From assembly GCA_000310025.1 (NCBI GenBank), contig FN649757.1, forward strand, positions 445,005 through 509,004: a stretch of 64,000 bases of DNA. The letters are read 5' to 3'. Of this stretch, positions 1 through 12,000 are shown piece by piece. Each line of letters opens with the position of its first letter. Within the stretch, counting starts at the first letter, position 1. The position numbers were made by a program, and so were the translations under genes. The DNA comes from Ectocarpus siliculosus. Taxonomy: Eukaryota > Sar > Phaeophyceae > Ectocarpales > Ectocarpaceae. Below the pieces are notes generated by a model. The model did no database searches, had not been told where the DNA came from, and saw only the letters and a list, made by a program, of their open reading frames with translations.

Positions 1-18
1 TCAACGTGATATCTGCAC

Positions 19-3000
19 CTTGGGGTGGTGAGCGGCAAGAAACCAACGCAGCCGAAGAAGTCGCTGAGGAAGGTGTTTTCCTGCATGCCCACGAGACCAG
101 TCGCCGGAGATGCACTCAACCTGAACCTGGTACAGTAGACGCGCGTTTGGACGTGGTGAGCTCGTGCAAAAGCTCTCGCCCGATATGACACGCAACAATT
201 TGGGGGCTTTTCAACGTCAAGAGCACTCCTCCATCTCATACATGAGGCTGCGATGTACCCCACGTCTAACATGTGTTTGGAGGTACTGCGCGATGGTGAA
301 GCTCACTCAGTGTGATATACGCCATTCAATGCCGATGGGCAGCAATTTCAGCCCGGATTCGTCGCTGCCTTTCCTGCAACCACGATACATTTAATCTGCT
401 ACGACAAGGCTCGGACACAACGGCGGACACACTGGTTTCTGTGACTCTAGAAAAACAGGACTTGTTGCATTTCTGTTGTAGTCGAAACAAACCACCGTGG
501 CTAGTAAAGACGACTGACCTCTTCAAAGGCAGCATGCCGCAGGCCAGGAGTGCGCCAGATGACGAGTGGCGCAGTAACTCCGTTGACTGCATGCCAACAG
601 GACCACGTGGATTGTGTTGGTGCCGGTGCTGAGGCTGAGGCTGGCGCGGCTTCCGCTTGATGTAGGTGCATTGAACCCCAGATGCTAGGCACCGGCTATG
701 AATTACATCATGAAAAGGGCGAACATATCGAAAACAACTTTCAACGAAGGGTGTGCACGAACGAAATTTTCGAAGATGTAAGCCGTCCCCCCCACCTCAG
801 GAGTAGGAATTTCGAAATTTCGCAACGGTTTCATGAATCACAGGAAAAATACGAGCCGTTCAGCGAGCTTTGCGGCCTTCCGACGTTCGTGTTGTGTTGA
901 CTAACGCGACAATACACTTTGCGGTAACGGCCACCTGGCGATGAGCTTGTTTTTAGGTGGGAGCAAACAGCTAGGCACGATAAACATAGATACAATATCC
1001 AAGAGTACACCTACAGAGAGAGACAGCAGTACTTGCTTGTACATGTTATAAAAACTGACAATGCTACCTCGAGAGTACGTTTGACGGATACCGCGGTACA
1101 CTAAACAGCAGACCTCTCCGTATTGTCGGCAAGTTGATTGTGGGAATTTCATTGTCTGTGGAAGGATAGTTTGGGTTCGATGAAGGCTACCCGCAAACTA
1201 AAACGGATTTTTCTCCCGAAATGGTGTGCGTGAGTGGTGCGTGCGCAAGTTAGCGCAAGCAAGCACGTACGAGCCATGTTTCTCTGATAGCACGCGGCGA
1301 GACGGGCGACTTGCGGAAGAGAGTGAAGAGGATGCTCGATGAGGTTTATCAGGGTATTCATCAACGACAAGCTTTCGCAGACAACCTTGGGGGTCGTGGG
1401 GAGTCCGCCACCTCTCTCCCATGCGACACACATAGCGAAGCAGCCGCCTCAGCGAAAACGCATCAGCTCAAATATCGGGGATACCTGTCTAGATGCGCCA
1501 CCGTCTCGGCGGTTTTAGCTGATAGCGCGTGGAAAAATGACAAAAAGGAAGTTCAGGCATTTCCAAGCGTGCCCGAAAAAAATGATATACTGCACACGTA
1601 GGCACCCTTTTCTTATTTTGGACAATTTCTTGGATGGGAAGGGTACGAAGTGACCACCACCCCCGAAACGCCGTAATAATGACTTTTTTGAGGCGCATAG
1701 GAGGGTTTAAAAGCGGGTGATTAGAGGGATAGTGATGTACGTTGTACTGCAATAAAAAAACAACACAATCTTGCACTGGCGGGCAATTTGCACGAGAGTG
1801 TGTCCGGTGTCTGTCTGTGCCGCGATAAATACCCAGGAGATTGGAGCCCATTTCACCATCTAGGCACCAAATTGCAATATCAGACTTGTGCATAACAAGT
1901 AGCATTTTGAACGAGCTGCCCCAACTGCTACCTTTTCAAGCCGTGGTCGGTGCGTCGAGGTAGCACAGCATCTCTGTCGACATAAATGTCAGATTGTATC
2001 CAAGACCGAGGAGGAGGCTTGCTTGGAACCAGACGTACGTAGGCTCACGCAACAGACATCATAAACCCGGAGTCAGACGTGGACAAGGGGGGAGGGCGAC
2101 ACAGCAAGATGGGAGCAGAGTGTGCCGTATACTACTGCTGTTAGCTATCGGCGGAGGAAGCGAGAGGAGAGATACACGTTTAGTTGGTTGGGTCTCGGCA
2201 CCGCTTGCATATTGTATTGTTTGCAGCGGGCGGCAGTGGGCTTGGCGAGGCACATCACACCATCAACACACGCTCGTTCGTAGGCACCACCATCGACGAT
2301 GTATGTACTGCTGGTTTGCTGTCTACACATGTGTGCGAGAGGGTGCGTGTCGCCCCTACTGCTGCTGTTAGCCTAGCGGTGGAGGAAGCGAGAGGAGAGA
2401 ATAACAGTTAGGTCGCGATTCAACCGTGCCTGCTTGTGGCAGCGACCTTGCTTGGTTGGAGAGAGAGGCAAATCATCACCAAAAACACGCTCCTACTGCT
2501 GTAACACCACCATTCATTGACGATGAGTGTACTGCTGTACACCTCTCTATACATGGCTGCGAGGGTATCCGTGCCCTCCCTGCTAGTTAGTCTGGTCACC
2601 CATCACGTGCTGTTGAGTTGAGTTGCACACCAGACACCACCCTCTCTCTATCTGATGATGGAACACCATCCCCCCTCTCCTGCTGCTGATGATGAACGCC
2701 ACCCTCCCTCCCTAGTTGATGATGGAACACCACCTCGCCTCTCTAGCTGATGATGATGAACGCCACCCCCCTCTCCAGCTGATGATGGAATACCACCTCG
2801 CCTCTCTAGCTGGTGATGAACACCACCCCCCTCTCCAGCTGATGATGGAATACCACCTCGCCTCTCCAGCTGATGATGAACACCACCACCCCTATTTTGC
2901 TGATGGTGATAAACACCACCCCCCCCGCCCCCTCGGTGTTTGCCATCGGGGTTGGGTTTTCGTCGCTTGGCAACGACGTTGTAAAACAAGCCGCCCCCCC

Positions 3001-3917
3001 CGGTGTTTGCCATCGGGGTTGGGTTTTCGTCGCTTGGCAACGACGTTGTAAAACAAGCCAATTCACTTCGTGAACTCGGTCACCAGGTTACCGTTTTTTT
3101 TTTTTTTCCTCGTTTTTTTTTGGCGGTAACCATGAATGGTGGTCGAGTAGATCATGTTGTGCGGGGTCGAGAACCCTCACTCCGCGCAAGGGGGATGATC
3201 GCACCACGTTGTGTTAAAATGGTCAAGCATCCTCGAGGCAGTTACACAGTGCTTACAACTGTCTCTGGAAGTGAAAGCACCAGAAAATAAATTAAGTCAT
3301 ACGTAGCTGTCATCCGTACGCAAGGAAGTAAGCACAAGATGCCGAACACCGTTAGCAGGATGCAGCTCACCCTTCATGCGACTCGCCAAATACCTCACGG
3401 CGGAAGCGCTTGGTGATGTGAGAGCCTGGTCCGGTGAGAACCCGGCGTGCTCCGTCCCGGCTTTGTAGGGATGCGAGGTCAATGGTCACGGCATGCACGA
3501 CTATGAGTACACCCCCCCCCCCCCCCTCTACAACGTACGAGCCTACAGCAGGTACTTTTTTCCACCAAAAAGCTATTCCACCTCCCCATCTACTACAGTA
3601 CTGTGGTATACACTGAGACCAAAGTGTGCAAGTTCCAACGGGTAGGCTGGTGTATCTCGTAGGCGATTGCTGTAGGCCAATATCTGGGACTCCGTATTGG
3701 TTGTGTTCAAATCGATCGAAAGATCAAATATCTTAAACCCAAAAGGAAGAAAGGAACATCAGACTCCAAACAGCAAGATGGTTCATGTCAATATTTAGTG
3801 CATATCACACCTGCAAGGCGCCATGCCGTCGCACTTCCTCTTCTTTCGCCCGCATTCACAGCAGCTCCTGCGCATCGCAAGGTTGTTCGTGACCACGCTC
3901 CGGTAACTGGAATCCAT
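19..3917 (-). CDS. G0: Zn2Cys6 (fungal-type zinc cluster) regulator, exons 1-3, continues past the left edge
   Basis: Expected to be a nuclear sequence-specific DNA-binding regulator. Exon 1 is 3811-3917 (35 codons plus 2 nt), exon 2 is 519-695 and exon 3 is 19-126. Exon 1 encodes MRRSCCECGRKKRKCDGMAP and a fourth cysteine. Exon 2 begins in phase with SRCLASGVQC, so the spliced protein has an exact C-X2-C-X6-C-X5-C-X2-C-X6-C cluster followed by the basic stretch TYIKRK. Exon 3 gives ASPATGLVGMQEN, then FLSDFFGCVGFLPLTT. Donors are GTGTG, GTCAG and GTGCA, and acceptors end in AG. The start is the ATG at the end of a leader shared with G1. The 3.1-kb first intron holds a minisatellite and a dispersed repeat. 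Closest to G1 in exons and introns. I see no lesion in these three exons. The rest of the gene lies off the window. Confidence 0.78.
2107..2410. repeat. Imperfect tandem duplication, ~230-bp period, in G0 intron 1
   Basis: Two segments around 2140 and 2368 share a tract reading GGAGGAAGCGAGAGGAGAGA, each after a short GCTGTTAGC run. A related tract occurs in the G0 promoter near 4510 and the G1/G2 spacer near 25940. No coding signal seen. Confidence 0.5.
2641..2930. repeat. Minisatellite, ~50-55 bp units, in G0 intron 1
   Basis: About five to six imperfect units alternate a TGATGATGGAA...CACC phrase with CTCGCCTCTC and CCCCCTCTCC. Units differ in length by small steps of TGATGA. Open frames across it on both strands are products of the repeat and show no family resemblance. 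Confidence 0.8.
2935..3530 (+). repeat. Dispersed repeat R1, copy 1 (~560-600 bp), in G0 intron 1
   Basis: It starts with a C-rich run then CGGTGTTTGCCATCGGGG, holds two T-tracts near 3093-3120, and ends near 3527 in a poly-C run. The first ~65 bases occur twice in tandem (2933-2998 and 3001-3060). Two further copies lie at about 41385-42008 (same strand) and 42570-43100 (inverted). I find no terminal inverted repeats, target duplication or reading frame. Its class is unknown. Confidence 0.8.
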
Positions 3918-4114
3918 GTTCGAAGTCTCTACCTCGTGTCCCGTTTCCCTGTGTGCACAAGTTTTAGAAACGTTGGGGTGAACAGGGTAAAAGTTGTTGC
4001 TCTATCACGACGTTGCAACGAACGCGCGGCAAGTAGTTGAAACAAAAGTCTGTGTGGGCCATCGATGGATCATGGTACACTCGTGCTTCGTACAAAACCA
4101 TGGTATTGTGAACC

Positions 4115-4195
4115 GGTCGCCCCAGTGGTCTAGTTGGTGTCCTCGAAACCTTCTAGAGGCCAGGTCAGGGGTTCGAATCCCGGCGTAAGCGAGCT
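4115..4195 (+). repeat. tRNA-derived SINE-like head (pol III A and B boxes)
   Basis: An A-box-like TGGTCTAGTTGG starts near 4127 and a perfect B box GGTTCGAATCC lies near 4171, at tRNA-like spacing. The flanks do not form an acceptor stem and the T stem pairs poorly, so this is not a working tRNA. A similar head beginning GCCCCGGTGGTCTA lies on the minus strand near 28742-28830. Confidence 0.45.
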
Positions 4196-4439
4196 TTTCT
4201 TGCATAGTGAGTTTTTCCCTCGCTCGGCTCCTGGCCTAGTGGATAGCGCTACAGTTGTTCGTGTGTACACAGAGGGAAGAGAGTGCTGAACTCTTCTCGC
4301 ATTAAAAATCGAAGGCGAAGAACCACAGGAGGGGAGGGTAGAGAGGGGCTCTTCTGTGTGAAGACGGGTTGGAGTAAACGGCACTAGTGCTGTGAGCGCT
4401 GATTAGAAATGGAGACCAAAAAACAAAAAAATACTGCAT

Positions 4440-5060
4440 CTTCCGACGACGCTGCAGGGTATGCTCGGTGGACGCACAGATGTCATTTCAGCAATGTACT
4501 ACTAGGAGATGAGGAAGCAAGAGGAGAGATGGGCACCTCCTCCAACCGATGAAGGAGGTCCTGCACTGCAGCATGCTAACCTTACATGTACTGCTGTAGC
4601 CGCCGGCGGACAAGTTCAACTTATATGTTCCAAAACTACAGCAGCAGTGTTTATACAGAAGAGAGTTTATGTTTGTCAAAGAAGCACACGCATGAACAAA
4701 CCTGAGGTAGTGCTGGAGGCAATGGGGCGAATCCCTTTGGTGAAGGTGCAGAGAGAGACGGCCAAAGGCGGGATGCCGAATACCAATGATGTCCAACCGA
4801 GGTGGCGGCGGTTCAGCGGCGACGATCAACAACTCTGCTCATGTCACAAGTTCTGCCAGGTGTACTCCGAAACTTCGGGACAGAAGCCGTCCTGTATCTG
4901 TATGATCATATGCCAACCCCTTCCTCGGTACGCACGAGAGCACGTCGCGTGTTGCGTGCTGAGCGAGGTTCATTCACCCGCCTCCGAAAGGGGTGGGTAG
5001 CCAAAGTTGCGGGACTTTGGCGGGGATAACATGCTTACGTCGACGTCATGACGTCATGAT
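4440..5060 (-). promoter_or_regulatory. Upstream region of G0, homologous to the G1 side of the G1/G2 spacer
   Basis: Long stretches match about 25870-26515: GCAGGGTATGC near 4452, the AGGAGGTCCTGCA region near 4550, and the GTACTCCGAAACTTCGGGAC region near 4860. It ends at a TGACGTCA palindrome at 5049-5056, just where the G1/G2 spacer carries its own CATGATGT array. Similarity stops near 5060, so only one half of the head-to-head promoter was duplicated here. Confidence 0.6.
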
Positions 5061-6389
5061 GGCCACAATGCACCGATTTCACAGAGGCACAGAGCCTGCG
5101 AGCACCGAGGTTCAGATTGGGAACCAAACCCAACCAAGGTTCCTTTTCAGGTTTTCAGGTTTTCAGGCGTTCAGCGTTTCAAATTATATTTCCCTGCGTG
5201 CGTTCATGCCATGCCCGTAGTCGTTAGATATCCCGCCGGCCTGAACCAAACACGCTGCACAGACATACTTTGTCCCGTTCCCGGATGGTGGCATCGCCTC
5301 GGCGTTCGCCCTTGACCCCGGTGTAAACATCGTGTGCCAAGCGTGCCGAGACTCAGAAGCTGGACTACTGTACGCATGTAATGCTGGATCACCTATAGTC
5401 TATTGACTATCCCACATCCCGATCACGACATGGAAACACTGAACCCGCCGCTAAACCGGCGATCCACCGACGCCACGACAAACCAGAATCGACCCGCGAA
5501 GAATACGGTTTCCGTTAACTAGCATGGCTCGCCCTACATACAGCAGTAGAATGCACCTTCCTTCGCAGATCCCGCGTGCACCCAAAACTACAAGCTGGGG
5601 GCGGGGAGTTGGGAGGATGAGTTCGTCTTGGAGCCGATTCCTTCATTGGACCTGCAGCCCGATGTGTTGGTTGGAATAACACCACTATCTGAGATGCTGG
5701 ATGACTTGCACACCTTTGGGCTGCAACCTCCCGTAATCTCCCCCCCCCAGCTTGTAGTCGGTGCCTCAACCTACCCACAACCTTCCTCTGGCCACCTGGA
5801 AGCGGACGCTTGGAACCAACACCTATGGACCACCGCCAGCCCTAGGCATGGTCGGTCTCTCCGTCTGTCCTTACCTCCCACGAGGAGAACTCGATTGGGC
5901 TCGTGCGGCGGCGCCCTCAGCTGCACAAAACCCCGAATGTGCGGACGCTCTGCGCATACCGTATTAGGTACGGACGGGGAGAGTTGCCGCGATTGCCGTA
6001 GCATGCTCCCAACCAGGACACTCGCGAGGCCGGCCCGCTTTTTGTCTCGAGCGTTACCGGGCGCTTTTCAACTTCTTTCTTCAAAGACAACCATGAAGTG
6101 CTTCTAATATAGATGGACCTATTCATGGTACCTACGTTGGCACATTCCTCAAACACACTGCACACACTCTTTTGGCCCCAACCCGGACTGACCGCTTCTC
6201 GCCAAGAGCTGCATTGCACGGCTGTTTGGAAAAAGCCACCGTCAGGGATGGCTACCCTTGTAGCATCAGATGACAAACAATAGCCCTGATGTGTACGCCG
6301 CTACACCAGGCTTATTGTGATCATCGGGGTGGAGAATTCCTCTTCGCACGCAGATTCAATATCGACAACCTGACCAAAAACCGTAAACA
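5061..6389. other. Intergenic DNA between the G0 promoter and the G1 3' end
   Basis: The part nearest G1 (about 5900-6260) matches, in inverse orientation, the sequence just after the G2 stop codon (about 44520-44720). The shared core includes TGCAATGCAGCTCTT. It is therefore the shared 3' untranslated or downstream region. I see no further gene between 5061 and 5900. Confidence 0.6.
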
Positions 6390-7879
6390 TTACAACGCCG
6401 AATTAATCCGGTCAATTGCTCCCAACATAGCATGAGTAACATCTAGCCAGTCTGCCGTGGCAATTGTATCCTCCCCTGGGTCCTCTGGGACACCATCTGC
6501 CTGTCTCAGCTCCGGCAATCTCAAGGACACATCGGGAACTGGGGCCACTAAGCCGGAAAGCACTCCACCACCACACCCCTCGACCGCACCGCTGCATGCG
6601 TCAGGACCACTTGCTGCTCCCCTGTCCGGCTCACAGTGCACATGTGAAGTGGACAAGCTCGGTCCGACAGGTGGGCTCATTGGTAGTGCGGGCTCTTGGT
6701 TCAATTCCCACGAGCTAGTAGATGCCATTGGTTTGTCTCCGTTGCTGCAAGGCGCAGCCATGATCGAGCCGATCGCGTTCTCGGGAATGACACCCGCTGA
6801 TACGATACCGCCATCATGGTCCTCGTCCGCAACCTCCAGGGAGTCCTCCGTGCAATGAGTTTGCTGCAGGTCGGTATTGTTGCTACTGCAGTTGGATGGG
6901 GCGGGGAAAATGCTCCGGGCTTGACTCGCGATGATACCCTCAAAGCACCTGCAAACAACGTATTGGTGAACCAGTAGGCGCCAGCGCGGGCGAGGTTTGA
7001 AGCTTGTGTCCAAACGGGTTGCTTTTGACGCGAAGGGCAAGGACGAGGTCCTCGTCCAGCGCTCGAGCACACGTTTCGCCACGGCTTGGTCGAAAGCCTG
7101 TAGTCGAAAATGGTTACGACTCCAACAGTACAATCGTGTTTTCAGTGCTCAGGAATACGGGTGCCTCATTTGTATTGATCTACACGGTTGTCTGGCGGCT
7201 TTCGCCGCCCGCTCAATGGATCGATTCCAAGATTCGCGATCAGTGGTACTCAACATTCGTGCCAGAAACAAAGGTATTGAAAATGATATTAAAAATGTAT
7301 CGGTGCAGAAAGAATGAGGGCGACTCGATTCGTGCCATACAGCAGTAGCACTACATCAAAATGAAGTGGTAGTGCTGGCGGCTTTCACGCTTTCACCGCC
7401 CCGCTCAATAGACCTCGACCTCACCGCCAGAAGTGCGCCCGGCGTCTACTCGCGTGGTTCATCGTGCTTCATGAACTGGGATATCGGTACGTTGCAGCAG
7501 CAAGCTGTACCACCGCGGCACTCAGAGTTCAAGTGTACATACATGCAGTGTGCGGAGTTGAATGATTGCTCGGCCAACAATATGGAATGGTGTGCCAAAC
7601 GCATTTTCTTGAGCCACACAACTGAGATGAACGGCCCAAGCGAGAGAAAAAGGGCAGAGCAACAAACCGACCAACTCGGTCGAGCTACTACTGCTGTGCT
7701 GCTATCCTGGTGTCATCATCAGCAGCTATAGTTTACGCTTAGCGGGCAAGAGAGACCATGGAGAGTGCGGAAAATCAGAAAAGAAGTGCCGTTCATGCGA
7801 AAAAAAAGGAAAAAATGTTTCGGTAGTATACCGCTGTATTGTAGTGTCCACTCGAGAAGGAGATGATATGAGGGCCTGC

Positions 7880-9020
7880 CCAGAGCGGTCTGAACCATGA
7901 ACCGCGCCAGATCGATTGAGGTATCCACTGACCGATCCATCCGGTTTCCACGAGCAGGCAAGACAGAACCACCAGTGAAGAATAGAAGAATTGGTATGTC
8001 AGAACCGAGGCGGAACGATGAACGGACAATACCGAAAGACCACAAGATCCGGATGAGATGACAGATGGAAATAAAAGAAGAATGTGACACGACACGTGAG
8101 AGCCGGGACACAGGCTGGTGTATCAGAGGGGAGTGAGAGACTGGCATGCAATGTCATGTGTGTATGGATGGAGAGCAGAGGAAAAGGGCGAAAGGTTCCG
8201 CGAGTGAGCGACGCAGAGTGAGACGACAAACACGATTGGAGAGCGGAGAAGAAATGACATCAAAGCGTGCGGAATGTTCGCATGAATGTGCAACGTACCG
8301 ATAACCCGACATGGGAGCACAGAGATATAGACTGGCGGTGTGGGAGAGCAGAGAGAAAGAAAGAGAGGGAGACTACACAGAATACGATTCGTCGTGGGTT
8401 GGGAGCAGAGGAAAGTGGCGACCGTTACCGCGTGCGACGGAGCCAGACGCGAGCGAGGCAGACGCAGAGCGAGAAGAAATATGCGAAGGGACGTGAGGAC
8501 GAGTCGACGAGAGGGGCGAGAGAGCAGGAAGCGTCTTGCCCGCGTTTCAACCCGTGGGGAACCCGTGAATAAAGTGTTTATCCATAGACGTCATACATCG
8601 TGTTGCAGCTGACTGACAGATTGTTGACAGGTATGTCAATCATCGGAATCGAAAGAAGCCCGGAGGGTTGAAAGTTGAACGTACAGTACATTACATACAT
8701 GTGGAGAGCGCGATGTGTGACATACAGATAAAAAGCCCTGTGAGAACCTGCTGTTGGCAGAGGAAAGACTGAGAGGATGGACGTCCTACATCGCGCAGCA
8801 GCAGCTGAGAGACAGGCTGAGAGGTATGTCGTCAACAGTCGGATCCGAAAGAAGCCCCTCCCCCGGAGGGTTGAAAGTTGAACGTACAGGAGTCCTACAT
8901 GCGGAGAGCACCACGTGGAGAGCCCGACGCGCGAAAAGTAAGAGAAATATGACGTGTTTGGGTAAAGTGTGGAAACGTTACTCGAGGGAGAAAAATCGGA
9001 AAAGCGGTTAAGCGGAAGAA
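7880..9020. repeat. Purine-rich region with tandem duplications inside a G1 intron
   Basis: The plus strand is strongly A/G-rich. Two blocks near 8172 and 8402 (~230-bp period) share GAGCAGAGGAAA. Two blocks near 8605-8725 and 8798-8930 (~195-bp period) share GGAGGGTTGAAAGTTGAACG. It lies between exon 13 and the last exon. Open frames here are low-complexity by-products. Confidence 0.55.
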
Positions 9021-12000
9021 ACGGAGCGGAAAAAGCGGCAAAACAAAATGTAGGCGGCCGACAGAGACCGAAATCGAGGCCTGTGAGAGTCCTAGAGAAA
9101 GTGCTGCTTGTCAGAGAGAAAAATCTTTAAAAGAAAAAGAAATATTATGGCCCGTGGTAGTCCTCTAGCCCCTCTGGGTGTCGCATTTTCGTTTCCGTCT
9201 GTTCCGCACTTTGGGATCTAGGTTTTATACACGGGCACTCATTTCGTTGCATTTTAAGAGGAGGAGGAGGAAAGAGGAGGAACTGATCAGGCGTCAAACA
9301 TTGTCACGTCGGCATCAATAACGACGTTGCACTACTTGCACAACAAACGTTTTGGATTTTAAGGTTGACTACAGGCTTCGTAGGCCATGGCTTCTGCGTG
9401 TTTACAGGGACTTAGCATACACTCCTGAAAGCTGTCCTTGCCATCAGAATAGGTGTACTTCCAAAAGAACCAAGAGCTAAAGTTGATCGAAGACGAAAAG
9501 GTATGAACATACCAAAACATTTCCATCGTTCAATGTTGGCGCAGGCAAAATAGGGTGTCTAGGTTGATAATACAAATCGGAGAAAAATCAACGCCATCCC
9601 AACAGAATGTGCCTTCCTGTCGGGGAAACGTTAGACAAACCGTTCTGCATATGCAATGGCAGGATATCAACCCCCCACGCACCTGCACTGGAAATCATCG
9701 CAGAATGCAGACGTCCCACGCCACTCATCCAATGGTGGTGCTGGCAGGAAGGAAGCGGGGCGAAAACGATTGTAGACATCCCGCAGCCGGTTGTAGAGTT
9801 CTCGAGCTCTGGAACTCTTAATCGCTGCTAGAGCTGCCAGGATAGAGTGCGAAACGTGACACCTTTACATGGAGAGAGGTACGAGGGCGGCAGAAAGACA
9901 GGAAGATGACTCTAATGTCGTATCACAAATAATCTCAGTACACGACGCCAAAGACACACCGGAAACAAGATCGCCAGCTTTGTCAATAACGGCGTTTGTA
10001 GAGGCAGAAAGTATGTCAACATGCAGCACCAAATCTTCACATTGAACAACAAATTGCTTCAGGAACACTCTTCTTGTCATACAGAGTCACGGGGCAGGTA
10101 ATTGTTAGAATATGCCACGACCACAGATCGCAGTCAGAGGCTTACAAAATCTTTGGAGATGTTCACACGATTGGCTCACCATAGCATCATGCAGCGACAC
10201 ACGCCAGGGTACCGCTCAAATACTTCGACGCAATGCTCTAACCTCTCGAACGCCCCACCAGTGTCTCCGTTCGTTGCTTTCAGAAAAGCCAGGGCCCTGC
10301 GAGACAAGGAACGGATTATTGTCCAGATGGAGAAAACACGTCCTGCACGACGCGAATCATCATTCGAATCTCATACACCTTCTCCACAGCCTAGAATCAT
10401 TCGTGTGACTGAAATGGGGAGTACTCATAAGAGCCCACGGAGCCCGCTTATAAGGGTCTACGGAGCCTCAGGAATCGCACGCAAAGACCACAGCATACCG
10501 TAAGAAAGCGAGTCTTCGCATGGATCGGCTGCATCGCACAGGGGTGCTAAACAATATCGGGTTCCAAGGGATATAATTGGTTATTGCACAGGTACCGTTC
10601 ACTTTTCACAGGCGTGTGCGGATACCCCGATACCTTCGGCGAGGTGGGATACCACGAGTGATATCCAGCTTTTGTTGCGGGCCACTACTGTATCAAAGTA
10701 GCTTGTATCATGGGCTCCACTGCTGTACTTTGGCATCTTACCTTTGCTCATGTGCAAGTAATACTTAAATATTTCTAGAACCGCCGTCTTGGTCGACATT
10801 GATATAATTGTCGGAATCAGCAAACGGTATCTACCCAACTAATCAAGAACGCGTACAAACCACACGACACCAAACGACCACAACCAACTACGGTACTACT
10901 GAAATAATAGGTAGGATAACGGGAAACAATACGAATTCCTGGCCAAGGACTTGCAGGAAAATGATACAGCTCCCGTAGGCCACGTCCTTCTTCGTTCGTG
11001 GCACGGAACCAAAACTCTCCTCCACTGGCCAATACCCCGCTGCAATCGTAACGTTCTAGCGCAACCTGCTACAACTGGTCCAGGTGTGCTGGGTGTGCTT
11101 TTGTGTCTGTGTTCGTCATGTTGTGGTCCTGATGCTGCAATACTGCACACGAAGTGCTGGTGTGTGTCTGCTGTGATTGTTCAGGATTGCACACATCGGA
11201 GTCTTGGCACGGGGGTGTGCGTTCAAAACACCCCACATCGCCGCTGTGTAGTTATTCAGAATCGCGGATCGGAGTCATCGCAAGGGGTGTGTGATATTTT
11301 TTCAGTCCCAAATATCTAATGTAGGTCCCGCACAGGTATTGGGTACATGGCACATATCGGCGTCTTATCGCCCCTACGCGACAGAAAAACCGAGGAATAA
11401 ATATCTCAATAGACGACCGCACAGTGAACGAAGACATGCATCCTTACGGTACGTGCGTCTTTCGCCGACAAGCGGGACCACGTTCTCAGGTTTACTCACA
11501 TGTTCATGAGGAGGCCGCCGATGCCCTTGCGGATGTTTGGCCTGCTCATCATCCAGGCATCCAAGCCGGCCATGAGGGGAAAAGGGAAACATCGGGAGAC
11601 GGATGCGTGTAGGCCTACTTAAACTCCATGCTGACACGATCAAAGTGCGGAGAGACGGATCGCCCAACAGAGGAGCTGCCGAAAACACGGTTCTACGTCA
11701 TCAGGGATGCCGTAGGAGGCTCGGTATAGAGTCGGTATGTGCCCGCCAAGACTACTGTACCGGCACTTTACCGGGCACCCGGCACTGTTCAGAGAATGAG
11801 ACACCTTGAAGGTTCCTATGCGTTCTACGATCACCGGCCCTTACCCGGCAGTGGCACTATTCCACAGGCTTCCTTAATGGTGAACCCCCTGCTGAATACA
11901 CACGTCGCATGGTACTCGAAAACCATCCGCAAAACAAAAGTTGAAACAGACTCACCGATCGACTGTTTCTTGTAGGTGTCCGAAGTCGATCAGGCCATCT

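Noticed and set aside
2648-3061. Open frames of 111-137 codons over the minisatellite and R1
   Set aside because: They are repeat products with no family likeness.
4115-4195. Functional tRNA gene
   Set aside because: A and B boxes are present but acceptor and T stems do not pair.
6660-6710. B-box-like GGTTCAATTCC
   Set aside because: It falls in the last coding exon of G1 and the matching G2 exon conserves the protein, not the box.
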